Shown: positions 17,110 to 25,928 of the stretch, in pieces
Numbering within the stretch: position 1 is the stretch's first letter
Layout: every line of letters begins with the position of its first letter
Assembly (NCBI RefSeq): GCF_900188255.1
Contig: NZ_FZNS01000002.1
Location: forward strand, 372,001-436,000
Length of the DNA: 64,000 bases
Direction: 5' to 3'
From: Hymenobacter mucosus
GTDB taxonomy: Bacteria; Bacteroidota; Bacteroidia; Cytophagales; Hymenobacteraceae
Position numbers and translations under genes: made by a program
Notes under the pieces: generated by a model
The model's database searches: none
Seen by the model: only the letters and a program-made list of their open reading frames with translations
Told to the model about the DNA's origin: nothing

Positions 17110-19353
17110 ATGAAAGAGCAAGCACAAGACAAGCAAATCGGGGCGCCCATGAACCGGGTAGATGGCCGCCTGAAAGTAACTGGCGCGGCCAAGTACTCGG
17201 CCGAGTATGAGATACCCGGTATTACCTACGCCGTACTGGTTGGCAGCACTATTACCAAGGGGCGCCTTACTAGCATTGATACGCGCGCGGCCGAACGGGC
17301 TCCGGGCGTGCTGGCTGTTATCACCCACTTCAACTCGCCCAAGGTTCCGGGTTTCGACACGGCCGGCAAGGACCCCTCTCAGCCCGCTACCGTGGGTGGC
17401 CCGTTGAAGATCTTTAAAGATGATCTGATTCGCTTTAATGACCAACCTATTGCGCTGGTAGTAGCCGACAGCTGGGAGCGGGCCCGCTTTGCAGCGCGGC
17501 TGGTAAAGGCGCAGTACGCAAAGGAAAAGCATCAAACCAACTTGGAGGCCAACGCGGCGCAGGCGTTTCTACCGACCTCAGCTAAGAAGAACCCGAAGTC
17601 GCCGATGGCTGACTACCAGCGGGGTCAGGTGGATGCCTACAAAACCGGCGCTATCAAGCTGGAAAGCGAGTACGTGATTCCCACGGAGGTGCACCACCCC
17701 ATGGAATTACAGTCGATTACGGCCCACTGGGAAGCGCCCGACCGCCTCACGCTCTACGACAAAACCCAGGGCACCCTGGCTACCCGCCGCGACTTTGCCC
17801 GGGAGTGGAATCTGCCGGAAGAAAATGTGAAGGTGATTGCCACCTTCGTAGGAGGCGCCTTCGGTAACGCCCTGCACAGTTGGCCGCATGAGTCGGCAGC
17901 CATTATTGCCGCCAAGGTGGTAAACCGCCCCGTAAAGCTCATGCTCACCCGAGAGCAGATGTTTACCATGGTGGGCTACCGGCCTTATACGTGGCAGAAG
18001 CTGGGCATGAGTGCCACGCCCGACGGTAAAATCACGGCTATTACGCACGAGAGTATCGGGCAGACTTCTACCTACGAGGAGTTTACCGAATCGACGCTGG
18101 CCCAGACGCGCATGATGTACCAGTCGCCGAACGTGACGACGCGCTACCGCCTGGCAGCCCTCGACATTGGCTCGCCTATATGGATGCGCGGTCCTGGCGA
18201 AGCTACCGGCGCCTTTGCCTTGGAATCGGCCATGGACGAAATGGCCCACTTGCTGAACCTGGACCCGCTGGAGTTTCGCCTTCGCAACTATACCGATCAG
18301 GACCCCGAGAAAAATAAGCCTTGGTCAACTAAGTTTCTGAAGGAATGCTACCAACTGGGTGCCGAACGCGTTGGCTGGAACAAGCGTCAGCTAAAGCCCG
18401 GCTCCCTCCGCGACGGTGACTGGCTTATTGGCTACGGCATGGGCGTAGGCACCTTTGGAGCTCACCGTGGAGCAGCCACCGTGGGCGCCCAGTTGCTGCC
18501 CAACGGCACCGTGTTGCTTCAGTGTGCTACCACCGATATTGGACCAGGCACTGGCACGGTCATGACTCAAATTGCGGCCGAAACGCTGGGCCTTTCGCCT
18601 CAGAAAATCACGTTCGATCTGGGCAAATCCAGCTATCCTAAAGCGGGTACCCAAGGCGGCTCCTCTACGGTAAACAGCGTAGGGCCAGCCGTACAGGAGG
18701 CCTGCCTGGCTCTGAAAGACAAGCTGCGCGGCATAGCCGCCAGCAGTAACGCCGCCTTTGCCTCGGCTAAGAAGGAAGACGTGACCCTCACGGATGGTTA
18801 CCTCACGGTGGGCGGCAATGCGGCTACCCGCGTGGCCTACGCCGACCTGCTGCGCCAACCCGAGGCGGCAACTGCCGTGACGGTGGAAGCCAAGCCCGGT
18901 CCCGAGGGCCAGAAGTATTCCATGTACTCGTTTTCGGTACACTTTGCTGAGGTGCGCGTGCACCAGCTAACGGGCGAGGTGCGCGTGAGCAAGCTGGTTT
19001 CTTGCGCCGATGCCGGTACCATTGTGAATGAGAAAACGGCCGGCAACCAGATGAAGGGCGGCGCCGTGGGAGGTATTGGTATGGCCCTGATGGAGCATGC
19101 TACCATCGACGACCGGTTTGGCCGCTACGTGACCAAGGACTTCGCCGACTACCACGTACCCGTGCATGCCGACTCGCCCGACGTGCAGGTAGCCTTTGTC
19201 AACCAGCCCGACCCCCACGTGAATGCACTAGGCACGAAAGGCATCGGCGAAATTGCCATTATTGGCGTGGCGCCAGCCATTGCCAACGCCATATTCAACG
19301 CCACCGGTAAGCGCATTCGGGAGTTACCCATCACCCCGGACAAGTTGATTTAA
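17110..19353 (+). CDS. paoC: Aldehyde oxidoreductase, molybdenum cofactor-binding subunit (PaoC type)
   Basis: 747 residues. The catalytic large subunit oxidises aldehydes, often aromatic ones, to acids at a Mo-cytosine-dinucleotide site. It has the a/b hammerhead domain near the N-terminus (GAPMNRVDGRLKVTGAAKYS) and Mo-binding domains with TFVGGAFGNALHSWPHE, MRGPGEATGAFALE and TKGIGEIAIIG. Glu714 in GIGE is the expected general base. The xanthine-oxidase purine-binding residues cannot be judged without an alignment. The gene ends at a terminator. A PaoD/XdhC-type cofactor-insertion chaperone normally follows but is not present within this window. The substrate is unknown. Confidence 0.9.
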   Translation: MKEQAQDKQIGAPMNRVDGRLKVTGAAKYSAEYEIPGITYAVLVGSTITKGRLTSIDTRAAERAPGVLAVITHFNSPKVPGFDTAGKDPSQPATVGGPLKIFKDDLIRFNDQPIALVVADSWERARFAARLVKAQYAKEKHQTNLEANAAQAFLPTSAKKNPKSPMADYQRGQVDAYKTGAIKLESEYVIPTEVHHPMELQSITAHWEAPDRLTLYDKTQGTLATRRDFAREWNLPEENVKVIATFVGGAFGNALHSWPHESAAIIAAKVVNRPVKLMLTREQMFTMVGYRPYTWQKLGMSATPDGKITAITHESIGQTSTYEEFTESTLAQTRMMYQSPNVTTRYRLAALDIGSPIWMRGPGEATGAFALESAMDEMAHLLNLDPLEFRLRNYTDQDPEKNKPWSTKFLKECYQLGAERVGWNKRQLKPGSLRDGDWLIGYGMGVGTFGAHRGAATVGAQLLPNGTVLLQCATTDIGPGTGTVMTQIAAETLGLSPQKITFDLGKSSYPKAGTQGGSSTVNSVGPAVQEACLALKDKLRGIAASSNAAFASAKKEDVTLTDGYLTVGGNAATRVAYADLLRQPEAATAVTVEAKPGPEGQKYSMYSFSVHFAEVRVHQLTGEVRVSKLVSCADAGTIVNEKTAGNQMKGGAVGGIGMALMEHATIDDRFGRYVTKDFADYHVPVHADSPDVQVAFVNQPDPHVNALGTKGIGEIAIIGVAPAIANAIFNATGKRIRELPITPDKLI

Positions 19354-19368
19354 GCATGTCATACAAAA

Positions 19369-19403
19369 AGGGCGGCACCTCAGGTAGAGCGAGGTGCCGC
19401 CCT
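19369..19403 (+). terminator. Terminator of the Mo hydroxylase operon
   Basis: AGGGCGGCACCTC (19369-19381) pairs perfectly with GAGGTGCCGCCCT (19391-19403), followed by CTTTT. It starts 15 bases past the paoC stop. Confidence 0.8.
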
Positions 19404-19569
19404 CTTTTGTGCTCGTTCCGGCCATGGCAGCCTAGGCTTGCCCGCAAGTAATAACGACGCTATTTCCTACCAGACTGGTACAGAACTAGGTGTTCTCAAG
19501 AACGGGTCGTGAAACTTCTCGGCAAAAAGTGAACGAAGAACTTCTGAGCTGGGCGCCGAGAAAATCATC

Positions 19570-19577
19570 TACTTTAG
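19570..19577 (+). promoter_or_regulatory. Possible -7 element of the amidase gene
   Basis: TACTTTAG differs from TAnnTTTG at one position. It lies 31 bases before the ATG at 19609, the usual distance for this organism. Confidence 0.35.
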
Positions 19578-19608
19578 GTCAGCTACCCATCACCTCTTCA
19601 CAACTTGC

Positions 19609-21192
19609 ATGAGGAAACTTCTTCCCTTTATCTGCGTGCTGCTCCTACTGCTGGGAGGCTTTGCTCTTACCAGTTACCGCTCGGCGCCTACTCCGCATAG
19701 CCCATCGAAGCCCAAAGCGTTTCAGGTGGTTGAGACTACCATTGCCGACGTGCACCAAGCCTTCAAGCAAGGCGACTGCAACTGCGAGCAGCTAGTAACG
19801 GCGTACTTGCAGCGCATTGAGGCCTACGACCAGCCGACCAAGCTGAACGCCATTGTGCTCACAAACCCGCAGGCCCTGGAAATTGCGCGCCAGCTAGATG
19901 CGGAATACCGCAGCACCAAGAAGCTGCGGCCCTTGCACTGCATCCCGCTCATTGTCAAGGACAATTACAACACCGCTGGTTTGCAAACCACTGCGGGCTC
20001 CTTAGCCCTTAAAGGGTTTGTGCCCCTGGAAGATGCTACCACAGTGAAAGCCCTGAAGGCAGCCGGCGCCATTGTACTGGCTAAGTCGAATATGGCGGAA
20101 TGGGCGTTTAGCCCTATGGTTTCCATTAGCTCTTTAGCGGGGGAAACGCTGAACCCCTACAACTTGCTGCACGTGCCAGCAGGCTCTAGTGGCGGCACGG
20201 CCGCAGCCGTAGCAGCCAACCTTGGCACGGCGGGCCTGGGCACCGACACGGGTAACTCTATTCGCGGGCCCTCGTCGCACACGGCGCTGGTTGGGTTTCG
20301 GCCTACCTTAGGGCTAGTGAGCCGAGCAGGCATTGCGCCCCTCTACCTGCGCAACGATACCGGTGGCCCCATGACGCGCACCGTAGCCGATGCTACGCGC
20401 CTCCTGGAAGTGATGGCCGGCTACGACCCCGCCGATCCGCTGACGAAGTACAGCGAAGGCAAAATCCCGAAAAACTACCAGCAATTTCTTGATAAGAACG
20501 GCCTTAAAGGTGCCCGCATCGGGGTGCTCCGCACGCTTAGTGAGCGAAAGCCCGACCCACAAGTGAAGGCCCTGTTCGAGCGGGCTATTGCTGATTTGCA
20601 GAAGGCGGGAGCCATCATCGTTGACCCCGTAGAGGTACCCAACTTCGCCAGCGTCAGCAAAGACCAGTGGTGCTCCGTATTTCAACACGACATCAACGAC
20701 TACCTGGCGGCGCTGGGCCCCCAAGCCCCGGTAAAGAGTCTGAACGACATTGTGGCGTCCGGCAAGTTCGCGCCCTACATCGCCGAGAACCTTACGTATC
20801 ACCAACAGCATACGGAAGGGGCCCAGGGTACTACCTGTACCGATGCCTACACCGATACCAAGCGCATTGCTTTTCGCAAAGCTATTACCGACGTGATGGA
20901 CCGCTACCAAGTAAGCGCCCTTATCTACCCAACTTGGAACAACCCGCCCGCTAAGGTAGGCGACTTCAAGGGCTACAAAGGCGACAATAGCCAATTGATT
21001 GCCCCACACACCGGGCAGCCGGCCTTCACCGTTCCTATGGGTTTCACTTACGACAACCTACCCGCGGGCCTTCAACTCCTGGGCCGCCCCTTCGACGAGC
21101 CTACCCTTATTAAGTACACTTACGCCTACGAGCAAGCTACCAAGCACCGTAAAGCACCTGCGCTTTTCCCAGCATTACCAGCTAGCAAATAG
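19609..21192 (+). CDS. Secreted amidase (amidase signature family)
   Basis: 527 residues. An N-terminal hydrophobic segment ([20 protein letters not shown]) is a signal peptide or anchor. The AS-family Ser-cisSer-Lys triad is visible: Lys117 in [10 protein letters not shown], Ser193/194 in [10 protein letters not shown], and nucleophile Ser217 in [13 protein letters not shown]. Asn replaces the usual Gly before the nucleophile (GTDTGGSIR in the textbook motif). I recall the Asn form from a subgroup of secreted amidases, so it is probably active. It hydrolyses an amide bond, substrate unknown. It lies 255 bases after paoC behind a terminator, so it is a separate unit, though a functional link with the Mo hydroxylase is possible. 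Confidence 0.88.
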   Translation: MRKLLPFICVLLLLLGGFALTSYRSAPTPHSPSKPKAFQVVETTIADVHQAFKQGDCNCEQLVTAYLQRIEAYDQPTKLNAIVLTNPQALEIARQLDAEYRSTKKLRPLHCIPLIVKDNYNTAGLQTTAGSLALKGFVPLEDATTVKALKAAGAIVLAKSNMAEWAFSPMVSISSLAGETLNPYNLLHVPAGSSGGTAAAVAANLGTAGLGTDTGNSIRGPSSHTALVGFRPTLGLVSRAGIAPLYLRNDTGGPMTRTVADATRLLEVMAGYDPADPLTKYSEGKIPKNYQQFLDKNGLKGARIGVLRTLSERKPDPQVKALFERAIADLQKAGAIIVDPVEVPNFASVSKDQWCSVFQHDINDYLAALGPQAPVKSLNDIVASGKFAPYIAENLTYHQQHTEGAQGTTCTDAYTDTKRIAFRKAITDVMDRYQVSALIYPTWNNPPAKVGDFKGYKGDNSQLIAPHTGQPAFTVPMGFTYDNLPAGLQLLGRPFDEPTLIKYTYAYEQATKHRKAPALFPALPASK

Positions 21193-21288
21193 CTGTCCTT
21201 ATCCTGGCTCCTACTATCTAGAGCAAGTAGCCACTTTCAGCTTGGCAGTACAGTAGCTAGGATGAGAAACTAACTGCATAGACTCCGG

Positions 21289-21346
21289 CTGACAACAGAA
21301 AACGCCACCTGCTCTTTGTAGAACGGATGGCGTTTTCTGTTGTCAG
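21289..21346. terminator. 19-bp perfect bidirectional terminator
   Basis: Arms 21289-21307 and 21328-21346 (CTGACAACAGAAAACGCCA and its complement) around a 20-base loop, between the convergent amidase and epimerase-like genes. Confidence 0.8.
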
Positions 21347-21366
21347 GCTGAGGATTTACACCGCGG

Positions 21367-22422
21367 CTATGGGATTATCTTTTCAGCTTTTAGTTGTTCA
21401 AACTGATTGCGGAAGGATTCGAAGCTGTCTACGTGCATTTCGTGAAAGCCCGCGCGGCGCAGCTTATTCACATCGAAAAAGGCGTCGGCTTCCACATTGA
21501 AGATGAAGTCGCCAAAGGGCCATTGCACTAGCTCGTCTAGGGTGTGCGACTTCAAGCCGTGTTTCTCAACCATGTGCTGCCACAGTTCGGCTTTATCGGC
21601 CATATAGTCTTGCAGCGGAAACGTGATGGGCTCGGCATAGGCAACCCCGAAATACTCGGCAAAGCGCGGCCACAACTGGCTCCACCGGAAAACGTCGCCG
21701 TTTGTGACGTTGTAAATCTCTTGGCTACACTCCGGGCGCGTCGATACGTACTCCATACCTTTCGCCAGAAGTGTGGCGTCCGTCACGTTTACCAGCACAT
21801 CGTAGGCTTTCAAGCTGCCGGGGAAGCGGAAAGGCACATGCAGTTCTTTGCACAGGCTTGCGTACACAGCAATCAGGTTGGCCAAGTTCATGGGGTTGCC
21901 CACGGCAAAGCCTACCACAATATCGGGGCGCACGGCCGTCCACGTCCAGCTCTTGCCGGCGGAGTGCTCCCGCAGGAAATCTTCTTGGCTGTAGTAAAAG
22001 TTGGGCGGAAAGTGGCGCGGGTCGGTTTCCAGGGCAGGCGTTTTGTAGCGGCCCAAGTGAACTCCGTAGGCCTTCCCACCCTGAATAAAGGTGAGGTGCT
22101 GAAAATTGGGCGCCACCTGCTCCAGCCCTACCACCAAGTTGCGAAGTAAGTCCAGGTTCACGTGCGTTTGGGCCGCCAGCGTTTTCCCTTCGATGTAGGC
22201 AGCGTACAGAACGTGGGTTACCTCGCGCAACTGCTCCGCCTGCTGGACCACAGCTTGGTTGTCAAGCAAGTTCAGTTGCACGTACTGGGCTGGGGTATCA
22301 TAGTCCAGCTCCGACGCCGAGGTAACTAGAACATTCCAGTTGCCAGTAGATTGAAGATAATCGGTAGCATTGCGGCCAATGATACCATTGCCACCTACCA
22401 CCAGAATCGTGTTTGTGGACAT
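21367..22422 (-). CDS. NAD(P)-dependent SDR/epimerase, PRISE (progesterone 5beta-reductase-like) type
   Basis: 351 residues. The N-terminal Rossmann motif is ILVVGGNGIIGRN (GxxGxxG). YGVHLGRYKTP and PRHFPPNFYYSQEDFL resemble the catalytic region of iridoid-synthase/5beta-reductase-like SDRs, where a Tyr in FYYxxED-type sequence replaces the classical YxxxK. FNVTNGDVFRW is another family block (here IYNVTNGDVFRWSQLW). It probably reduces an enone or carbonyl with NADPH; natural substrate unknown. Start at 22422 is chosen for MSTNTILVVGG; the 15 upstream codons are not protein-like. Confidence 0.82.
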   Translation of the reverse strand: MSTNTILVVGGNGIIGRNATDYLQSTGNWNVLVTSASELDYDTPAQYVQLNLLDNQAVVQQAEQLREVTHVLYAAYIEGKTLAAQTHVNLDLLRNLVVGLEQVAPNFQHLTFIQGGKAYGVHLGRYKTPALETDPRHFPPNFYYSQEDFLREHSAGKSWTWTAVRPDIVVGFAVGNPMNLANLIAVYASLCKELHVPFRFPGSLKAYDVLVNVTDATLLAKGMEYVSTRPECSQEIYNVTNGDVFRWSQLWPRFAEYFGVAYAEPITFPLQDYMADKAELWQHMVEKHGLKSHTLDELVQWPFGDFIFNVEADAFFDVNKLRRAGFHEMHVDSFESFRNQFEQLKAEKIIP

Positions 22423-22437
22423 AAGTTGAAGTAAAAA

Positions 22438-22477
22438 GCGCGGGTAGGCAGCTGTTACCACAACCACTTACCCGCGC
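22438..22477 (-). terminator. Terminator of the 22494-22697 small gene
   Basis: GCGCGGGTA (22438-22446) pairs with TACCCGCGC (22469-22477). On the minus strand the hairpin is followed by TTTTT. It lies between the small gene and the SDR gene on the same strand, so the two are separate units, and the SDR promoter must overlap or follow it. Confidence 0.7.
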
Positions 22478-22493
22478 GTGAAAAAAAGTGATG

Positions 22494-22697
22494 CTACCCA
22501 GCAGCCAGCAGAATTTCCAGACTCACAAACTTGCCCTCCTGAAAGGAGTACACCAGTTGGCTACCCGCCGGCCCTAGCACCAATTTGTCATCGGGCTGCA
22601 CGGTTAGGGTAGTAATGCCGGGCTCCCCGTCCTGAGTTTGGCAGGGCACCTGCAAGTCGTCGCGTAGCAATGCTTGAAGTTTTTCTAAGTCCGTCAT
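22494..22697 (-). CDS. Small protein of unknown function, 67 residues
   Basis: Start MTDLEKLQALLRDDLQVPC at 22697; an upstream in-frame ATG at 22733 would add 12 residues. After an N-terminal helix the sequence looks like a small beta-sheet domain (GITTLTVQPDDKLVLGPAG, LVYSFQEGKFVSLEIL). I do not recognise a family. It is acidic, soluble, and has one Cys. It is followed by its own terminator and preceded at 100 bases by another small gene on the same strand, possibly in one transcript. Confidence 0.6.
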   Translation of the reverse strand: MTDLEKLQALLRDDLQVPCQTQDGEPGITTLTVQPDDKLVLGPAGSQLVYSFQEGKFVSLEILLAAG

Positions 22698-22796
22698 GGA
22701 GCTGTGTTTTACCAGTTTCTCAAAGAAGAGCATCCTAGTTTGCCGCAGGTTCTTGCCCTAGAGCCTCCCACCTAGCAAGCCAGGGTAACTCGCTGC

Positions 22797-23060
22797 TTAT
22801 TCGTCGTCGGTGGTGGTATGGGTGGCGGGGTAGCCAGAGCGCTTCAACGCGTCCTTGATGGCTTCCCAGTCGGGCACCGAACCGGTAGCCGATGTTACCA
22901 CGGCCTCCCCCGGTACCAGCCGGTCAACAATCAGGTTGTGGTCCATCAACTGGGCACGCACTTGCTCTAGGCTATCAGCATCCTGCATGGCTGGCAGTTG
23001 GATGTTGTAGCGCACAATTTGCGTGGCATTAGCGCCGAGGTTGGGGATAGGATTAGACAT
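22797..23060 (-). CDS. Small HMA-like-fold protein without metal cysteines
   Basis: 87 residues. The pattern is like a ferredoxin-like beta-alpha-beta domain of the heavy-metal-associated type: RYNIQLPAMQDADSLEQVRA, HNLIVDRLVPGEAVVTSATG, DWEAIKDALKRSGYP. The CxxC metal motif of HMA domains is absent, so any copper-chaperone role is doubtful. An acidic tail (THTTTDDE) ends the protein. It follows the second TonB receptor gene by 108 bases and runs in the same direction towards the 22494 gene. Confidence 0.65.
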   Translation of the reverse strand: MSNPIPNLGANATQIVRYNIQLPAMQDADSLEQVRAQLMDHNLIVDRLVPGEAVVTSATGSVPDWEAIKDALKRSGYPATHTTTDDE

Positions 23061-23168
23061 AACAGAAAGAACTACGTGGGTGTAATCAGAAAGAGCGTTA
23101 CCTGTGCATACGCGAAATTCAGCGTGCAGGCCTAGTTTCGGCGTCGATACTCGCAGAAAATCCCCCGA

Positions 23169-25928
23169 TTAGAAGGACACGTTCACGCGGCCAAAGTAGA
23201 AACCTCCACTGTAGCCAAACTGGTTGGAGCTATAAGGGAAGCGGCCCCGGTTGGTGGCGTCTAGCGTGGTATAGTTCAGGCTCTGCTCGTTGTTGTTGGG
23301 GTCTTGGTAAAGGCGGTCGGGGTACACGTCGAACAGGTTGTTTACGCCAATGCTCACGCCCACTTGCTTCAGTACCTGGGCGCTCAGCACCAGATCCGTC
23401 ACCCACTTAGCCGAGAAGGTTTGGTCGATGTACGAACGGTCGGGGTTGGCATCTTTGGTTTGGATTTCCCCAAAGCGCACGGTGCGTAGGTTCACGCTAA
23501 AGATTTTGTAGCCGTAATCAGCACTCAGGTTGATTTTGCTGCGGGGCTGCCCGTTTTCAAGGCGGGCACGCTGGGCTCGGTCAAAGAGCGTATTCTGCAA
23601 GCTGGCGTTGTTGTCGATGAACTGTGAGCTGTTGAAGCTCCGCACGTTCGTCTCGTTGAAGTTGGCCGCGGCCGTCAGCGTCAGGCGGCTGTCAGCGCCC
23701 AAGGTTAGGCGCTCATTCGCTACTATATCTACGCCGCGGGTGCGGGTATTCACGGCATTGGCAAAAAATTGCACACCCTGCACCGGGTTTTGGTTGGGGC
23801 GCTGGTTGGCGTTGAGGATGTCGGCCACGGCAGCCGTACCCCGGCTGAACTGAGAGCTAAGCACAATCCGGTCATCAATATCAATCTGGTAGGCGTCTAC
23901 CGTCAACGTAATGCTCCGCAATACTCGCGCCGTGAGGCCTAGGCTGTAGTTGTTCGAGGTTTCTTGCTTAAGCGAGCCAATACCGAAAGCCCGCGTAATG
24001 GGGTCGTCGTTGTTGGTAGTAAGCACGTCGCGCAGCTCACCGCTGGTAAACTGGGTGCTAGAGTTGGTGAAGTAGCGCTGCTGTAAGGATGGGGCCCGGA
24101 AACCGTTGCTGATGGCACCGCGCAGGGCTACGTCGGGTGTAAGGCTATAGCGAGCTGCTAGCTTGCCGCTCACATTGGAGCCAAAATCAGAGTAGCGCTC
24201 GGCGCGGCCAGCCACGCTTACCAGCAACTTCTCGGTAATGTCGCTTTCGAGGTCGATGTACCCAGCCACGTTGGTACGGGTGCGGTCGGTAGCATCGGCA
24301 GGCCGGTAGCCAGGAAAGCCCTGCGCCCCGAAGGCTGCCCGGGCACCGTTGACGGTGCGCGTTCCGGCGGCATACGAGCCTTCTTCGCCAGCCTTAATCT
24401 GGAAGTTATCGGCCCGGAATTCACCCCCAAAGGCCACGTTCAGGGTGCTGATGACGGGTACGCTCAGGAATTTGCGCGAAAAGCCCAAGTTCACCGTGTT
24501 CTGCTGAAACACCAGCGTGCCAGCGTAGAACGAGGTAGGACTGTTTTGTAGAGAAGCATTCAGGGTGTTCTCCAGCTCGTAACGTAGGCTGTTGCGGCCA
24601 TAGGTATTGCTCAAGTCAGCCGCAAAGCCCAATACCTTACCCCGGATGCCCGTGATGATGGAAGCATCGTCAACGGTGCTGTTGATGAAGGGCAGGAAGC
24701 CATTGGGGTAAATGCTGGGGTCGTTTTGGGTTGCTTGGCTGGGTAGGCGGTAGAGGGCCCCGGCGCGGCCAGTACGGCGCGTGAGTCCGCCGGCTACGTA
24801 CGCTTCCAAGCCAATGCTGGGCGCTAGTGTGTAGCCCGCATTCAGGAAGCTGCCATAGGTGCGCACGTCGGAGCTACCCACCCGAATGTCGCGGCGGTTG
24901 AAGCCACGCTCTGCTACTAAAGCATCGTCCTGAGCTTTCAAGGCACGTTTTCGGTCATCAGACAAACCACTGGGGTAGTTGCCAGTACTGGTACCCAGGT
25001 AAATAAGCGGGGCCGTATCGAGGCCGCTCCGGTCTACGTAGGAGCGGTTACTAAACTGTCCGCTCAGGTCCAGAAAGCCACGCCCGCCAAGCCCAATGCC
25101 CACGTTGGCATCGGCCTGCACCAACTCACCATCGCCCTCGTAGGTTTGACCTACCGTGCTGCTGGCCTGCACGCCGGTGGTGTCGTCTTTTAGCTGAATG
25201 TTGATAACACCGGCAATGGCGTCGGAGCCGTACTGGGCCGCCGCGCCTTCCCGCAGCACCTCAATGCGCTTAATAGCGGCCGGCGGTATCACGTTCATAT
25301 CGGTACCTACCGAGCCGCGGCCCGGCGTACCGTTGATGTTTACCAGCGCCGAAGTATGGCGCCGCTTGCCGTTCACCAGCACCAGCACTTGGTCGGGACC
25401 CAAGCCGCGCAACGTAGCGGGGTCCACAAAGTCGGTACCATCGGTTACGGTTTGGCGCGTGCTCTGAAACGAGGGGGCAATGTAGGTGAGGATCTGGGTG
25501 ACGTCGGTTTGGGCGTAGGCTTTGATTTCGCGGGCCGAAATCACGTCTACCGGCGAGGTAGTAAGGATATTGGATCGGCCTTCAGCGGCCCGGGAGCCCG
25601 TCACTACTACCTCGTTCAGCGCCGTTTCATTGTCGGCCAAACGTACGTCCAAGGTGGTACGGCCGTTCAGCGGAATCTGCTGGGTAGTGGCTCCAATGGC
25701 CGATACAACCAGCGTAGCCGTTGGCGATACACTAAGGCTAAAACGCCCGTCGGCGTCGGTGCTAGTACCATTGGAGGTGCCCCGTTCTAGCACTGTAACG
25801 CCCGGCTGGGTTTGACCGGCGGCATTGGTCACGCGGCCCGTTACCGTAATATTTTGCGCAATGGCGGCTAGGCTAGTCAGCGACAGTGCCGCAGCCAACC
25901 CTACTTGAACAGAGAATACGTTCTTCAT
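23169..25928 (-). CDS. TonB-dependent receptor with N-terminal carboxypeptidase-regulatory-like domain (copy 2)
   Basis: 919 residues. Same plan as the receptor at 12334: signal peptide (MKNVFSVQVGLAAALSLTSL), CarboxypepD_reg-like domain (VTGRVTNAAGQTQPGVTVLE), plug (PVDVISAREIKAYAQ, VLREGAAAQYGSDAIAGVI) and barrel, ending YFGRVNVSF with the terminal Phe expected by the BAM machinery. Plug and signal-proximal regions are almost identical to copy 1, while extracellular-loop regions and the C-terminal strands diverge more. Start at 25928 is set by the signal peptide. The leader contains strong hairpins. Likely a second receptor for a related ligand. Confidence 0.9.
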   Translation of the reverse strand: MKNVFSVQVGLAAALSLTSLAAIAQNITVTGRVTNAAGQTQPGVTVLERGTSNGTSTDADGRFSLSVSPTATLVVSAIGATTQQIPLNGRTTLDVRLADNETALNEVVVTGSRAAEGRSNILTTSPVDVISAREIKAYAQTDVTQILTYIAPSFQSTRQTVTDGTDFVDPATLRGLGPDQVLVLVNGKRRHTSALVNINGTPGRGSVGTDMNVIPPAAIKRIEVLREGAAAQYGSDAIAGVINIQLKDDTTGVQASSTVGQTYEGDGELVQADANVGIGLGGRGFLDLSGQFSNRSYVDRSGLDTAPLIYLGTSTGNYPSGLSDDRKRALKAQDDALVAERGFNRRDIRVGSSDVRTYGSFLNAGYTLAPSIGLEAYVAGGLTRRTGRAGALYRLPSQATQNDPSIYPNGFLPFINSTVDDASIITGIRGKVLGFAADLSNTYGRNSLRYELENTLNASLQNSPTSFYAGTLVFQQNTVNLGFSRKFLSVPVISTLNVAFGGEFRADNFQIKAGEEGSYAAGTRTVNGARAAFGAQGFPGYRPADATDRTRTNVAGYIDLESDITEKLLVSVAGRAERYSDFGSNVSGKLAARYSLTPDVALRGAISNGFRAPSLQQRYFTNSSTQFTSGELRDVLTTNNDDPITRAFGIGSLKQETSNNYSLGLTARVLRSITLTVDAYQIDIDDRIVLSSQFSRGTAAVADILNANQRPNQNPVQGVQFFANAVNTRTRGVDIVANERLTLGADSRLTLTAAANFNETNVRSFNSSQFIDNNASLQNTLFDRAQRARLENGQPRSKINLSADYGYKIFSVNLRTVRFGEIQTKDANPDRSYIDQTFSAKWVTDLVLSAQVLKQVGVSIGVNNLFDVYPDRLYQDPNNNEQSLNYTTLDATNRGRFPYSSNQFGYSGGFYFGRVNVSF

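Noticed and set aside
12334..25928. Composite transposon with the two TonB receptor genes as ends
   Set aside because: The repeats are ordinary genes in the same direction without transposase, terminal inverted repeats or target duplications; tandem-type duplication explains them better.
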